From Actinomycetota bacterium (GTDB lineage Bacteria; Actinomycetota; Actinomycetes; Nanopelagicales; Nanopelagicaceae): a stretch of 49,177 nucleotides of DNA. The first letter of the stretch is position 1. Each line of letters opens with the position of its first letter. Under the pieces are notes generated by a model. It saw nothing but the letters and a program-made list of their open reading frames with translations, made no database searches and was not told where the DNA came from. The translations under genes and the position numbers were made by a program. The DNA is taken from contig WLPT01000010.1 in NCBI GenBank assembly GCA_009698675.1, positions 1-49,177 on the forward strand, given 5' to 3'. This document shows positions 1 to 10,683 of the stretch, in pieces.

Positions 1-3
1 ACA

Positions 4-918
4 TCATTCACTCCCTGCACTAGCTGAGGCCAACGCGTCTGCGCCGCCAACAATTTCACTGATCTCTTGGGTAATTTCAGCCTGACGGGCTGCGTTCGCA
101 AGTCGTGTAAGCGACTTGATTAAATCATCGGCATTGTCAGTGGCCGACTTCATTGCGCGACGTCGAGCAGCATGCTCGGAGGCAGCTGATTGCAGCATCG
201 CGTTAAATACTCGAGCCTCAATGTAACGAGGCAAGAGTGCATTGAGCACGACCTCGGCATTTGGTTCGAATTCATACATAGGTAGCAAGCCAGTTGGAAC
301 TGGTGCATCGCTTTCTACAACTTCTAGAGGAAGCATCCGCTTTGCCATTGCATTTTGCGTAAGCATTGATTTGAACTCAGTAAAGACGATATGGATCTCA
401 TCGACACCAGATTGATCAACTGAAGAATCGGCGACGAAGGCTTTGATAAGCGAATCGGCAACTTCCTTAGCGTTTTCATACGTTGGATTATCTGAAAAAC
501 CACTCCACTGTCCTGCAATCTCGCGATTACGGAAACGGTAGTAGTTCACGGCCTTTCGACCGACTAAGTATGACTTTGTTTCAAGTCCACGCTCTTTAAG
601 CAGGGCAGTTAACTGCTCACCCTCTTTAATTGCATTATTTGAGTACGCACCGGCCATTCCACGATCGGCCGAGATAACCAAAATCGCTGCGCGCTTTGGA
701 TTCTCGTGAGGCGTGGTTAGTGGGTGGTTAGTTGAAGAGTAGGTAGCAACTGCAGATACCGCGCGAGTCAACTCATGTGCATATGGAGTCGAAGCAGTGA
801 CTCGTTGCTGCGCCTTAACGATACGAGATGCCGAGATTAACTCCATGGCTTTCGTAATCTTTTTAGTCGCTTTAACGGATCGCATGCGTCTGCGATAAAC
901 GCGAAGTTGGGCACCCAT
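4..918 (-). CDS. atpG: F1Fo ATP synthase gamma subunit
   Basis: This is the central rotor stalk of F1, which turns inside the alpha3beta3 head and couples proton flow to ATP synthesis. The 304-residue product has the expected N-terminal helix ([14 protein letters not shown], then [12 protein letters not shown]) and the matching C-terminal helix ([25 protein letters not shown]) that together form the coiled coil. It is slightly longer than E. coli gamma, as is usual in actinobacteria. The ATG at 918 lies 3 bases after the atpA stop, so it is the last visible gene of the atp operon. atpD and atpC would be expected just beyond the left edge. The TGA stop is at 4-6, so the gene is complete. Confidence 0.97.
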   Translation of the reverse strand: MGAQLRVYRRRMRSVKATKKITKAMELISASRIVKAQQRVTASTPYAHELTRAVSAVATYSSTNHPLTTPHENPKRAAILVISADRGMAGAYSNNAIKEGEQLTALLKERGLETKSYLVGRKAVNYYRFRNREIAGQWSGFSDNPTYENAKEVADSLIKAFVADSSVDQSGVDEIHIVFTEFKSMLTQNAMAKRMLPLEVVESDAPVPTGLLPMYEFEPNAEVVLNALLPRYIEARVFNAMLQSAASEHAARRRAMKSATDNADDLIKSLTRLANAARQAEITQEISEIVGGADALASASAGSE

Positions 919-921
919 GAG

Positions 922-2562
922 TTACTTCTTCACCGCCGGTGGCACGTGCTTTGTAATCTGCTCGGAGCCTTCGCCATCGAGGGCTTGGACTGGAGCATCA
1001 TTTACTGCAGCGGCCGCTGATGTCTTGAAGATCTTCTTGAAGTCATCGACTGCAATCTGCATCTTCGCAATAGTGTCATCCTCGAGAAGCTTGGTCTCTG
1101 AGATCACAGTGAAGATATCTTTGCGTTCGCGACCAATGAACTCTAGGAGTTCGGCCTCAAAGCGGCGAATATCGGCGACAGGAACTGAGTCAAGTGCACC
1201 TGATGTACCTGCCCAAATTGAAACAATCTGGTGCTCGAGTGAGTACGGTGAGTACTGACCCTGCTTCAAGAGCTCAACCATGCGCGCACCGCGCTCAAGT
1301 TGCGCCTTTGAAGCGGCATCTAAATCTGATCCAAATGCTGCGAAAGCTTCGAGCTCGCGGAACTGAGCAAGGTCAAGACGCAGGCGACCAGCGATTTTCT
1401 TCATCGCCTTAGTCTGAGCAGAGCCACCTACACGAGATACAGATACACCTACGTTGATCGCTGGGCGAACACCGGCGTTGAATAAATCTGTCTCAAGGAA
1501 GCACTGGCCATCGGTAATAGAGATAACGTTTGTAGGGATAAATGCAGATACGTCATTTCCCTTAGTTTCAATGATTGGTAAACCAGTCATTGAACCGCCA
1601 CCGAGCTCATCGGATAGTTTTGCGCAACGCTCTAATAAACGTGAGTGTAAGTAGAAGACGTCGCCAGGGTATGCCTCGCGGCCTGGTGGACGGCGTAGCA
1701 ATAGTGAGACTGAACGGTAGGCCTCGGCCTGTTTTGATAAATCATCAAAGACGATAAGAACGTGCTCGCCGTTATACATCCAGTGCTGACCGATTGAAGA
1801 GCCAGTGTATGGAGCCAAGTACTTAAAGCCAGCTGGATCTGAGGCAGGAGAGGCAACGATTGTTGTGTACTCCATTGCGCCAGCCTCTTCGAGTGCGCCC
1901 TTAACTGCAGCGATAGTTGAACCCTTTTGTCCGATAGCGACATAAATACATTTAACTTGCTTCTTCTTATCGCCAGATTTCCAGTTTTCCTTCTGGTTAA
2001 TGATTGTGTCTACCGCAACTGCAGTCTTACCAGTCTGGCGATCACCAATGATTAACTGGCGCTGTCCACGGCCAATTGCCGTCATCGCATCGATGGCTTT
2101 AATTCCAGTTGCAAGTGGCTCTTTTACCGGCTGGCGCTGAACTACAGAGGGAGCCTGGAGTTCAAGTGCACGGCGTGCATCGGCTTTGATCTCACCCTTG
2201 CCATCGATTGGACGACCAAGTGGATCAACAACGCGACCTAAGAAAGCATCGCCGACTGGTACAGAGAGAATCTCACCTGTACGTCGAACCGAAGTTCCTT
2301 CTTCAATTCCTTCGTAGCCACCCAAGATAACTACGCCGATTTCGCGTACATCCAGGTTTAGCGCAAGACCGAGTGTGCCGTTTTCAAACTGCAGCAACTC
2401 GTTTGCCATCGTTGATGGCAGCCCTTCAACGCGTGCAATTCCGTCGCCTGCTTGGCTAACGGTTCCGACTTCGTCGCGAGCTGCAACGCCTGGATCGTAA
2501 GACTTAACAAAATTTGCTAAGGCTCCCTGGATTTCTGCCGGGTTGATCGTTAGGTCTGCCAT
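922..2562 (-). CDS. atpA: F1Fo ATP synthase alpha subunit
   Basis: Regulatory nucleotide-binding subunit of the F1 head on the cytoplasmic side of the membrane. The 546-residue protein has an N-terminal beta-barrel (to about residue 95), a nucleotide-binding domain with Walker A GDRQTGKT at residues 173-180, and a C-terminal helical bundle. The family signature around [14 protein letters not shown] is intact. A GGGAG ribosome binding site precedes the ATG. It sits between atpH and atpG with short gaps, and there is no sign of disruption. Confidence 0.98.
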   Translation of the reverse strand: MADLTINPAEIQGALANFVKSYDPGVAARDEVGTVSQAGDGIARVEGLPSTMANELLQFENGTLGLALNLDVREIGVVILGGYEGIEEGTSVRRTGEILSVPVGDAFLGRVVDPLGRPIDGKGEIKADARRALELQAPSVVQRQPVKEPLATGIKAIDAMTAIGRGQRQLIIGDRQTGKTAVAVDTIINQKENWKSGDKKKQVKCIYVAIGQKGSTIAAVKGALEEAGAMEYTTIVASPASDPAGFKYLAPYTGSSIGQHWMYNGEHVLIVFDDLSKQAEAYRSVSLLLRRPPGREAYPGDVFYLHSRLLERCAKLSDELGGGSMTGLPIIETKGNDVSAFIPTNVISITDGQCFLETDLFNAGVRPAINVGVSVSRVGGSAQTKAMKKIAGRLRLDLAQFRELEAFAAFGSDLDAASKAQLERGARMVELLKQGQYSPYSLEHQIVSIWAGTSGALDSVPVADIRRFEAELLEFIGRERKDIFTVISETKLLEDDTIAKMQIAVDDFKKIFKTSAAAAVNDAPVQALDGEGSEQITKHVPPAVKK

Positions 2563-2574
2563 GTGTTTCTCCCT

Positions 2575-3402
2575 TTATTTGCTTCCGACTACGGCGCGTG
2601 CGGCCCCAGCCAAACGATTTGAAACTGTTCCATCAACTAACTCATCTGCAAACTTGACTGAAACTCCGCCAATAACCGCTGGCTCGATCTCAACATTGAT
2701 ACGTACTGGCTGTCCGACCTGGGCATTTAATGCCACAGATAGGCGCTCTTGTTGGGCCGCACTCATTGGTGCTGCAACGCGAACATGTGCAATAACGCGA
2801 TTACGTCGGGCTGCCAAAGAGTGTGAATAGTCGGCGAAGGCCGATTCAACGCTACGGCCACGCCACGAATTTACTAACTGTGAAACTAACTTCACGGTTG
2901 AATCAGATGCCCCCTTGAGAATCTCGCTAACAAGTGTTGCCTTAGCAAGCTTTGCATCTGATGTCAGTGCCTTGCGAAGCTCGGCTGAGCCGGCAATCGC
3001 ACGTGATGCGGTAAAGATTTCATCTTCTACACGGTCGAGCTCGCCTGCGATATTGGCAGCTGATGCTTCTGCCTCAATAGCTAGCTGTTCGCTCACAAGT
3101 ACAAGATCCTTTGGAGCAGACCAGCGCATCACCGAAATCTCAGTAATAACTGCCAGTGCTTGTGCGCCGATCTTGGAACTAAATAGCTCTTTGAGAAATA
3201 GTGCTTTAGCGTTGGCGTCACGAGATGAGTCTGTGAGCGCACGACGCACTGCGATATTTGCATTTAGAATCTCGGCAACAAAGAAAAGCTCAGCACTCAA
3301 GGTCGATGCATTTTTTGCATCCGAGCCTTTTATTGCAGCATCTAATGTAAGCCGAGCAGTCACTAATGACTGACGGCTGCTGCCTCCGAGGTGAGCTCTC
3401 AT
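2575..3402 (-). CDS. atpH: F1Fo ATP synthase delta subunit (long actinobacterial form)
   Basis: Peripheral-stalk subunit that ties the b subunits to the top of F1. At 275 residues it is about 100 longer than the E. coli protein, which fits the long delta subunits of actinobacteria. It is not the very long b-delta fusion of mycobacteria, because a separate atpF lies upstream. The C-terminal part contains the conserved OSCP-type region (about IEPAVIGGVSVKFADELVDGT). The ATG at 3402 follows the atpF stop by 3 bases, suggesting translational coupling. Confidence 0.93.
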   Translation of the reverse strand: MRAHLGGSSRQSLVTARLTLDAAIKGSDAKNASTLSAELFFVAEILNANIAVRRALTDSSRDANAKALFLKELFSSKIGAQALAVITEISVMRWSAPKDLVLVSEQLAIEAEASAANIAGELDRVEDEIFTASRAIAGSAELRKALTSDAKLAKATLVSEILKGASDSTVKLVSQLVNSWRGRSVESAFADYSHSLAARRNRVIAHVRVAAPMSAAQQERLSVALNAQVGQPVRINVEIEPAVIGGVSVKFADELVDGTVSNRLAGAARAVVGSK

Positions 3403-3405
3403 TGA

Positions 3406-3951
<546 letters not shown>

Positions 3952-3966
3952 TTAAATTCTTATGGT

Positions 3967-4170
3967 TTAGAGAACGAATGCGAGAACGAGGCCGAAGAGT
4001 GCAAGGGCTTCAGCAAGTGCGAACCCAAGGAACGCGATTGGCTGTAGGACGCTGCGAGCTTCTGGCTGACGTGCAACGCCATTGATATATGCGGCGAAGA
4101 TGAGGCCAGTTGCGATTCCGGGACCGATTGCTGCGAGGCCAAAACCAACGAGGTTGAGTGTGCCTGTCAT
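3967..4170 (-). CDS. atpE: F1Fo ATP synthase c subunit (proton type)
   Basis: Subunit of the membrane c-ring. The 67-residue hairpin has two transmembrane helices joined by the polar loop RQPE (residues 34-37). The ion-binding carboxylate is Glu54 in helix 2 ([10 protein letters not shown]). The position that carries Gln in sodium-binding c subunits is Ala here (GPGIATG), and Glu54 is followed by Ala rather than Ser/Thr, so I read this as a proton-coupled ring. It lies 18 bases downstream of atpB. Confidence 0.97.
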   Translation of the reverse strand: MTGTLNLVGFGLAAIGPGIATGLIFAAYINGVARQPEARSVLQPIAFLGFALAEALALFGLVLAFVL

Positions 4171-4188
4171 TTTCTTCCTTCTTTCCTA

Positions 4189-4974
4189 TTAGTGCTCGTC
4201 GGCAAGGGCGCCGGCGATGTAGAGAGCTGCTAGCAGAGTAAAGATGTACGCCTGCAAGCATTGGACCATGAATTCAAAGAAGGTCAACACAATGCCGATA
4301 CCGAAGGCAAATGGGCTAATCAACTTCAAACCAATTACACCTTGGAGTAGATGATCTCCACCCAAGATGAAAACAAGTAGTAATAAGTGACCTGCAAACA
4401 TATTTGCAAAAAGACGAAGCGCCAGAGTCAATGGACGAACTACAAAAAAGGTGAGAATCTCAAGAGGGGTGATAAGAATGTACGCCGCTTTTGGCACTCC
4501 AGGCATAAACATAATCTCTTTGAAGTACTTAATAGCGCCTTGTTTGCGAATTCCGACATAGTGGAAAACTAGATAAATCGTGATCGCCAAGACATATGGG
4601 AATGAAACGCGCGACATTGAAGGAAACTGCAGTAGCGGGATAATTCCGAATATGTTGTTAACTAAGATAAAAGTAAAGAGTGTGAAAAGATAAGGAACAA
4701 AGCGTAGAAAATCATGACCGATGACATCTTTGGCTAAGTCATTGCGGACAAAGCTATAGACGCTCTCACCGGCAAACTGAAGTTTGGATGGCACAATCGC
4801 CGCTTTACGTGAAGCTAAAATGAAAAATACCGAGATTAAAATGACTGAGAGAAATACTAAAAGAATTGGTTTTGTTGTATAGATGTTATGACCAAAGACC
4901 GGCGGAAGTTCGAAGTCGGCGCTACTTGGTGGGACGAATCCTCCACCTGTACCTGAACGCAGTAGCTCGCGCAC
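4189..4974 (-). CDS. atpB: F1Fo ATP synthase a subunit
   Basis: Integral membrane stator that forms the proton half-channels against the c-ring. The essential arginine is in LALRLFANMFAG (Arg187 with the start chosen here), and five to six hydrophobic helices can be seen. I chose the GTG at 4974 because an AAGGAG ribosome binding site lies six bases before it. The frame can be extended to a TTG at 4989, but that codon overlaps this ribosome binding site. The ATG at 4978 is out of frame. A 119-base gap separates it from atpZ upstream, which is unusually large for this operon and could hold an internal promoter. Confidence 0.94.
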   Translation of the reverse strand: MRELLRSGTGGGFVPPSSADFELPPVFGHNIYTTKPILLVFLSVILISVFFILASRKAAIVPSKLQFAGESVYSFVRNDLAKDVIGHDFLRFVPYLFTLFTFILVNNIFGIIPLLQFPSMSRVSFPYVLAITIYLVFHYVGIRKQGAIKYFKEIMFMPGVPKAAYILITPLEILTFFVVRPLTLALRLFANMFAGHLLLLVFILGGDHLLQGVIGLKLISPFAFGIGIVLTFFEFMVQCLQAYIFTLLAALYIAGALADEH

Positions 4975-5093
4975 GCATAACTCCTTCAACGGTTGAATTA
5001 ACTGGTTAAAACGGGGAAGTTAAGACGAGGCAACCCTATGGCAGAGGCGCCCGAGTTGAGAAATCCAAAGGCCATCCCAGATAGTGGAACGGC

Positions 5094-5282
5094 TCACTCC
5101 CGCCCGAAGCGAAGCCATACCAAATAGATAGCCCCACTAACTCCGACCAAGAGGCCTATGAGGGTGAAGTAGCTCTTTCCGAGCCAATGATCAAGGCCAT
5201 ATCCGACTCCGCCCCAGAAGAGCAGGCCCGAGAGCAGGTATCCAAATATCGACCACATCGCACTCTCTTCACGCTTTGCCAT
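5094..5282 (-). CDS. AtpZ/AtpI-family small membrane protein
   Basis: A 62-residue protein with two transmembrane helices (about 9-28 and 36-57) and the motif GYGLDHWLG between them. This matches the AtpZ-type accessory proteins often found at the head of atp operons, which are linked to c-ring assembly or magnesium/calcium supply. A strong AAGGAG ribosome binding site precedes the ATG. Its place between the AtpI-like gene and atpB supports the call. The exact biochemical role cannot be told from the sequence. Confidence 0.75.
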   Translation of the reverse strand: MAKREESAMWSIFGYLLSGLLFWGGVGYGLDHWLGKSYFTLIGLLVGVSGAIYLVWLRFGRE

Positions 5283-5291
5283 GAGGACTCC

Positions 5292-5705
5292 TTAAGCCTT
5301 TGTATCAGGGAGAGGTAAATGTAGGCGAAGTTTCATGAAACTAGAAATCTCACCCCATAGCCAGGCGATTGTGAGCACAACGGCGGTGATCCCAAAGGTG
5401 GTTCGGTTAATTGTGGCGCGACTGGTGAACTTAGATATAGCCCAGAGTAAGAGGCCCAAGGCGAAGAGTTTTGCAAAGTAAGAAAAGAGCGCCATCGCCA
5501 TCGTCGTAATTGGATCCAAGTTTCGAGCCATGCCAGAGACTGCAATATGGATAATGAAGAAGATGATGACAACAAACTGTGCCAGAAGGGCACCATACAA
5601 ACCACTGGATCCTTTAAGAATTGCCGATAGTGCGATAGCAATAATACCCACTACAAAAGTCGGTACGAATGCACCTCGAAGTAAGCGCGATTCATTGCTG
5701 CTCAT
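5292..5705 (-). CDS. ATP synthase protein I-like membrane protein
   Basis: A 137-residue protein with four hydrophobic segments, in the position where actinobacteria carry atpI ahead of atpB. The start chosen is the ATG at 5705, which overlaps the stop of the upstream glycosyltransferase as ATGA. A longer frame to 5834 would run into that gene and has no family support. AtpI proteins are thought to help assemble the c-ring. Sequence similarity in this family is weak, so the call leans on membrane topology and context. Confidence 0.7.
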   Translation of the reverse strand: MSSNESRLLRGAFVPTFVVGIIAIALSAILKGSSGLYGALLAQFVVIIFFIIHIAVSGMARNLDPITTMAMALFSYFAKLFALGLLLWAISKFTSRATINRTTFGITAVVLTIAWLWGEISSFMKLRLHLPLPDTKA

Positions 5706-6781
5706 ACCAGTACTTTCTTTCCACTTTTTAAAACTGTGACTGTAATGGTTATCAAAACAACTGCAGTAATCATCGCTATCCACCATGGCGCAAAAGCTAA
5801 TACGGTTACAGGAAATGCAATCGTTGCCGTCCATAGATAAAGAATGAACGCGGTCTTTAACTGCGAATTACCTGCACTCAATAAGCGGTGGTGTAAATGT
5901 TCATTATCGGGAGTAAATGGTGACTTGCCGGCCTTTACGCGTCTGGCGACGGCTAGAAGTAAATCGGCTAAAGGAATTGCAAGGACTGCAAAAGGTAATA
6001 AGAGTGGCAAAAGCGTTGGACCTGAAGACTCTGCTGAGATTGCATTGGGATCAACCTGTCCTGTCAACGTGATCGCTGCACTGGCAAGGAGTAGTCCAAG
6101 CAACATTGATCCGCTATCTCCCATAAAGATTCTTGCAGGGTGGGCATTGTGCGGCAAGAAACCTATGCAGATTCCGACTAAAACTGCGGTGATTAATGAG
6201 GGCGCACCTGCGCGGCTAAAGCCATAATCAACGGATAAAAGATAGGCGAAGGCAAAGAATGCAATCCCTGCAATAGCTACGATTCCCGCTGCTAATCCAT
6301 CCATTCCATCTATAAAGTTAACTGCATTAATAGTTATGACAACAATTAAGACTGTAACGAGCTGCCCGATACTTGGTGGCAATGTAATCACGCCGTTAAT
6401 TGGAAGCCAGAGAATTTGGATTCCATACATCAGTAAAATACTTGCAACAAAAACCTGCCCAGCAAGTTTTGTTAGCGCATCCAGTTGAAAGCGATCATCG
6501 GCCATTCCCAATAGAACAATGATGGTAGAGGCCAGTAAAATACCCTGGGATTCATGCCCAAATGATTTTCCCACCAATGGCAGATGATTAACGATCAGGA
6601 AAGTTAACGCCATGGCTATCCACATTGCTACGCCGCCCCAGCGGGCAGTTGGAGTTGTATGAATATCTCGACCGCGTATTTGTGCAACTGCGCCAAATCG
6701 AATGGCGATCGAACGCACGTATGGAGTAATTAGGTAACACAAAACCGCTGAGATCAGCAGGGTTACTAAATACTCGCGCAT
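5702..6781 (-). CDS. WecA/TagO-type undecaprenyl-phosphate sugar-1-phosphate transferase
   Basis: Multi-spanning membrane enzyme (359 residues, about ten helices) of the MraY/WecA glycosyltransferase-4 family. It moves a sugar-1-phosphate from a UDP-sugar onto undecaprenyl (or decaprenyl) phosphate to start a cell-envelope polysaccharide. Visible motifs in order are the aspartate pair in GMADDRFQLD, NFIDGMDGLAAG, FMGDSGS and the HLHHRLL loop that separates WecA-like enzymes from MraY. It overlaps the AtpI-like gene by four bases and follows glyA by 8 bases. The link with the atp operon is normal for actinobacteria. Substrate choice (GlcNAc is likely) is inferred. Confidence 0.88.
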   Translation of the reverse strand: MREYLVTLLISAVLCYLITPYVRSIAIRFGAVAQIRGRDIHTTPTARWGGVAMWIAMALTFLIVNHLPLVGKSFGHESQGILLASTIIVLLGMADDRFQLDALTKLAGQVFVASILLMYGIQILWLPINGVITLPPSIGQLVTVLIVVITINAVNFIDGMDGLAAGIVAIAGIAFFAFAYLLSVDYGFSRAGAPSLITAVLVGICIGFLPHNAHPARIFMGDSGSMLLGLLLASAAITLTGQVDPNAISAESSGPTLLPLLLPFAVLAIPLADLLLAVARRVKAGKSPFTPDNEHLHHRLLSAGNSQLKTAFILYLWTATIAFPVTVLAFAPWWIAMITAVVLITITVTVLKSGKKVLV

Positions 6782-6789
6782 GAATCTAC

Positions 6790-8049
6790 TTATGCCTGAT
6801 AAATTGGGAATCGTGCGGTGAGTTCATGAACTTCTCTTTTAATTGAGGCATGTACTGCCGCATCATCACTTGCTATTGCATCTGCAATTAACCTGGCGAT
6901 CAGCTTCATTTCATCAACTCCCATGCCTTGCGTTGTAGTGGCAGGAGTACCAACACGTATGCCACTAGTGACACCAGGCTTTTCTGGATCATATGGAATC
7001 GAGTTCTTATTCATTACGATTCCTGCAGCCCCACATCGTTCATCGGCAACCTTGCCGGTAACCCCAGTGCTACGAATATCCATTAAAGCTAAGTGAGTCT
7101 GAGTTCCACCCGATACCGCGCGCATTCCTTGGCCTTCAAGGGCGGTAGCTAACGCCTGTGCATTGACGATGACCTCCTTGGCATATTTTTGATAGCCGGG
7201 AGTTGCACATTCAGCTAATGCAACGGCCTTGCCTGCAACGGCCGACATGATTGGTCCTCCCTGCATTCCAGGAAAGACTGCCTTATCAATGGCCGCTGCA
7301 TGCTCGGCCTTAGCTAAAATCATTCCTCCGCGTGGGCCGCGCAAAACTTTGTGTGTTGTAAAAGAGACAACATCGGCAAAGGGAACAGGTGAAGGGATCG
7401 CCTTTCCAGCAACAAGTCCTATGAAATGCGCCGCATCAACCCACATAATTGCGCCTACTTCATCGCAAATCGCACGAATCTTTTCGAAATCGATTAATGA
7501 TGGGTAGGCAGTTGCCCCCGAACAAATCATCTTTGGCTTTGTTGCAATAGCTTTCTCGCGAAGTTCATCGTAATCAATGAGCTCATTATCGGCGCGCACA
7601 CCATAAGACTCAACGTTGAACCACTTCCCAGAAAAGTTAACTGCCGAGCCATGTGTTAGGTGGCCGCCATGTGGAAGTGACATTGCCAAGACCGTATCGC
7701 CAGGCTTAGTAAATGCTTGATACACCGCGATATTGGCACTTGCCCCTGAGTGCGGTTGAACATTTGCATGGTCGGCCCCAAATAAACTCTTTGCCCGATC
7801 AATTGCTAAATACTCGGCCTTGTCTACCTCTTCGCAGCCACCGTAATATCGCTTGCCTGGATAACCTTCGGCATATTTATTTGAAAGCGTAGAACCCATC
7901 GCAGCCAAGACTGCACGGGAGGTAAAGTTCTCCGAAGCAATAAGCTGCAAATTGGTTTGTTGGCGCTTTAGCTCAGATAATAAGACTGCGGCGATCTCTG
8001 GATCTTGCGCAGTTAAAGCTTCAAAATCAGGACCGTAGAAAGTAGACAT
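6790..8049 (-). CDS. glyA: Serine hydroxymethyltransferase
   Basis: PLP enzyme that converts serine and tetrahydrofolate to glycine and methylene-tetrahydrofolate, the main source of one-carbon units. The 419-residue length is typical. The PLP lysine is Lys234 in TTHKVLRGPRGG. The folate/PLP motifs around SENFTSRAV and KYAEGYPGKRYYGG are intact. It is spaced by 9 bases from the sua5-like gene and belongs to the same long operon. Confidence 0.97.
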   Translation of the reverse strand: MSTFYGPDFEALTAQDPEIAAVLLSELKRQQTNLQLIASENFTSRAVLAAMGSTLSNKYAEGYPGKRYYGGCEEVDKAEYLAIDRAKSLFGADHANVQPHSGASANIAVYQAFTKPGDTVLAMSLPHGGHLTHGSAVNFSGKWFNVESYGVRADNELIDYDELREKAIATKPKMICSGATAYPSLIDFEKIRAICDEVGAIMWVDAAHFIGLVAGKAIPSPVPFADVVSFTTHKVLRGPRGGMILAKAEHAAAIDKAVFPGMQGGPIMSAVAGKAVALAECATPGYQKYAKEVIVNAQALATALEGQGMRAVSGGTQTHLALMDIRSTGVTGKVADERCGAAGIVMNKNSIPYDPEKPGVTSGIRVGTPATTTQGMGVDEMKLIARLIADAIASDDAAVHASIKREVHELTARFPIYQA

Positions 8050-8058
8050 ACGGCAATC

Positions 8059-8703
8059 TTATAGTGCGGTGGCTCCAGGTACGATACTTTGAATCTCTTC
8101 CAATGAGATTGCCCCAATTCTAAGCACGCGCACACCTTTGTCATCGGCTTCAACCACGGTTGTCATTGGCCCTTTTCGAAGATTTCCATTGTTGAACTGC
8201 ATCGCTAAATCCGCATCCAAAACAAAGATATCGCTCAGTGATTTAGGTGCAGGGCGGCCAACACGCACACCGCTTGCAACGGCTAATGGTCCACTTTCAA
8301 CCAATAAAGCCTTAGCAAATTTACTCTTTGGAACGCGAATGCTGATCTGGTCCAATTGATTATCATCGCCTAAATCCCAACTCAACCCAGTTTGCGGGCG
8401 AAGATTCATCGATAACATCCCAGGCCAGAACTTCTTCATTAATGCGGCAATATCTGAGTTGATCTCACGTACAACGCCTTCGGCCGTTTTTGCGCTTCCA
8501 ACTAAAACTTGTGCTGCAGTAAATAGTGGATCACCACGCAAAACATGCATCGCGCGAACGGCGTCTGCCTTAAATGCATCACAAGCAAATGCGTAACTAT
8601 GTTCCAAAGGGATAGCGATTATGTATCCATCAGAGATAGCTTTTAGCGCCTTATTGACATGGCGTATGAGTTCGCCTTTTTTCAAATCAATCTCTTTGCC
8701 CAT
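8059..8703 (-). CDS. Divergent Sua5/TsaC-like (YrdC-domain) protein
   Basis: 214 residues with the YrdC fold. In actinobacteria the gene between prmC and glyA encodes threonylcarbamoyl-AMP synthase, which makes the precursor for t6A in ANN-reading tRNAs. Here the key motifs are changed: the usual P-T-[DE]-T-x-Y-G-L reads PLEHSYAFA (about residues 31-40), and the usual K-G-R region reads LRGDPLFTAAQ. The later S-I-R-V-P segment and the S/T-rich C-terminal end look normal. Position and overall similarity support family membership, but the enzyme's activity is uncertain. It starts 2 bases after the prmC stop. Confidence 0.75.
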   Translation of the reverse strand: MGKEIDLKKGELIRHVNKALKAISDGYIIAIPLEHSYAFACDAFKADAVRAMHVLRGDPLFTAAQVLVGSAKTAEGVVREINSDIAALMKKFWPGMLSMNLRPQTGLSWDLGDDNQLDQISIRVPKSKFAKALLVESGPLAVASGVRVGRPAPKSLSDIFVLDADLAMQFNNGNLRKGPMTTVVEADDKGVRVLRIGAISLEEIQSIVPGATAL

Positions 8704-8705
8704 GG

Positions 8706-9554
8706 TTACCTCCTAACCGCACTAGTCCACCGAGGACGACCTACGAGGTCATCATGGAGTGAAATGTTATCGAAATCTAGTGCCAACTCCCTTTCAATAG
8801 CCGCGCCCTGCTCCTGTGCATGTTCTATAACTAATACTCCTGCAGATTTTAGTAATCGAGCAGCGGCAGTGATAAAAATCTTAGGAATCTCCATTCCCGT
8901 TGGACCACCAAAGAGAGCCGCATGTGGCTCAAAACTTGCAACATCGCGTGGCAATGGCTGCGTATCGGGAATATACGGCGGGTTTGCAATGACAACATCA
9001 CATTTAATGCCGGGCAATACATCGGCGACATCGCCCTCGACTACACGAACATTTTCGGCAATCACTGAGACATTTTTCTTAAGCCAGAGTATGGCCTCGG
9101 GTGAGTTTTCAACTGCGATTACCCGCGTGTCAGGTGACTCGGTCGCAATCGCTAATGCAAGCGCGCCAGAGCCTGCACCTAAATCGATTACGCTAACTGG
9201 CGCCGGCAGATTCATAATGTGCGTCAATACCGCATCTACCAAGAGCTCTGACTCGGGCCTTGGAACCAGAACTCCTGGACCAACCTCAATCTCCAAATAT
9301 CGAAAAGCCGCTCTCCCGGTTAAATACTGTAACGGCTCATGATTTATTCGGCGATCTAGCAAGGTGAAGAACTGCTCCTCGATTACATCAGTGTCACTGA
9401 GTGCTTTTAACGTGGATTCAAGGAGAACTGAGTTATGCAAATCCATCCGTGAAAGAGCTAGAACATGCGCCAATAAATGTTCGGCATCAACCTCAGAAAT
9501 TCCAGATTCTCTCAGCTGCGACTTTGCATCTCGCAGTAACGCTTTAATATCCAT
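8706..9554 (-). CDS. prmC: Peptide chain release factor N5-glutamine methyltransferase
   Basis: SAM-dependent methyltransferase that modifies the glutamine of the GGQ motif in release factors. An N-terminal helical domain (to about residue 85) is followed by a Rossmann methyltransferase domain with VIDLGAGSGALALA as the SAM loop and the catalytic NPPY in VIANPPYIP. The 282-residue length is usual. It lies 6 bases downstream of its substrate gene prfA, as in most bacteria. Confidence 0.95.
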   Translation of the reverse strand: MDIKALLRDAKSQLRESGISEVDAEHLLAHVLALSRMDLHNSVLLESTLKALSDTDVIEEQFFTLLDRRINHEPLQYLTGRAAFRYLEIEVGPGVLVPRPESELLVDAVLTHIMNLPAPVSVIDLGAGSGALALAIATESPDTRVIAVENSPEAILWLKKNVSVIAENVRVVEGDVADVLPGIKCDVVIANPPYIPDTQPLPRDVASFEPHAALFGGPTGMEIPKIFITAAARLLKSAGVLVIEHAQEQGAAIERELALDFDNISLHDDLVGRPRWTSAVRR

Positions 9555-9560
9555 CGGACA

Positions 9561-10643
9561 TTATTTCGTGTTGGCTAAGCGTGCAGCTTTATCGGCATCG
9601 ATTAGGGCTTGAATCATGTCATCTAGATCGCCATTGAGAACTGCATCGAGATTATTTGATTTGTAGTTCACGCGGTGGTCACTAATACGGTTTTCAGGGT
9701 AATTATAAGTTCGAATTCGCTCTGATCTATCGACGGTACGCACTTGGCTTTTACGTTCGGCCGATGCCGCTGCTTCTTGTGCCTCTTGTGCTGCAGCAAG
9801 TAAACGCGCACGCAGAATACGAAGCGCCGACTCTTTGTTTTGCAGTTGACTCTTCTCATTTTGGCAAGAAACGACGATGCCAGTTGGAACGTGGGTTAAG
9901 CGCACTGCCGAGTCGGTTGTATTAACCGACTGCCCGCCTGGTCCCGATGAGCGAAACACATCTACGCGAACATCGTTCATATTTAACTCAACATCAATCT
10001 CTTCGGCCTCGGGCAGAATCAAAACACCTGCGGCCGATGTATGAATTCGCCCTTGGCTCTCAGTCTCTGGCACACGTTGCACGCGATGCACTCCACCTTC
10101 AAATTTCAGACGTGCATACGGTGATTCACCTGGGGCTGGAACTCCCTTTGACTTAACACCTACAGAGATATCTTTGTAGCCGCCCATTTCACTCTCGGTG
10201 GCATCGATAATCTCAATTTTCCAATTATGTCGTTCGGCGTAGCGCATATACATGCGCAGTAAATCTCCGGCAAAGATTGCAGACTCATCACCGCCGGCTC
10301 CAGCTTTAACTTCTAGGATCACATCGCGGTCATCGTTAGGATCACGTGGAAGCAGTAACTCCTCTAACTTCTCCCCCGCAGTTAGGGCCGTTGCCTCAAG
10401 GGCTGGAATCTCAGATGCAAATTCGGCATCAACTAGCGCCAACTCTTTAGCTGTAAGCAGATCGTCTTCGGCAGATTTCCAAGCTTTAAATCCAGCAACG
10501 ACTGGACCTAGTTGGGCATAGCGACGACCGAGTTTGCGGGCATTGGCTTGGTCATCATGAATAGTCGGATCGGCCATCTTGGCTTCTAGTTCTGCATATT
10601 CGCGAACCATTTCATGGGCTGATGCAAAGCGGTCATTGCTCAT
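9561..10643 (-). CDS. prfA: Peptide chain release factor 1
   Basis: Recognises UAA and UAG stop codons and triggers peptide release. The 360-residue protein carries the codon-reading PxT tripeptide as P192-E-T194 and the catalytic GGQ at 236-238 ([11 protein letters not shown]). The frame is open upstream to 10706, but the start is set at the ATG at 10643 because family homology begins there and the upstream bases hold the rpmE terminator. First gene after that terminator, with prmC following. Confidence 0.96.
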   Translation of the reverse strand: MSNDRFASAHEMVREYAELEAKMADPTIHDDQANARKLGRRYAQLGPVVAGFKAWKSAEDDLLTAKELALVDAEFASEIPALEATALTAGEKLEELLLPRDPNDDRDVILEVKAGAGGDESAIFAGDLLRMYMRYAERHNWKIEIIDATESEMGGYKDISVGVKSKGVPAPGESPYARLKFEGGVHRVQRVPETESQGRIHTSAAGVLILPEAEEIDVELNMNDVRVDVFRSSGPGGQSVNTTDSAVRLTHVPTGIVVSCQNEKSQLQNKESALRILRARLLAAAQEAQEAAASAERKSQVRTVDRSERIRTYNYPENRISDHRVNYKSNNLDAVLNGDLDDMIQALIDADKAARLANTK

Positions 10644-10683
10644 GTGGCCTCTGCCTCTCTTATGTCGAATTTGTGCATTATGA

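Noticed and set aside
3967..4170. Sodium-driven ATP synthase
   Set aside because: The c subunit lacks the Gln and the Ser/Thr next to the key Glu that form the sodium site.
5706..5834. N-terminal extension of the AtpI-like protein
   Set aside because: It would overlap the conserved end of the WecA-like gene, is Cys/Asp-rich without family match, and the ATGA overlap at 5702-5705 gives a better start.
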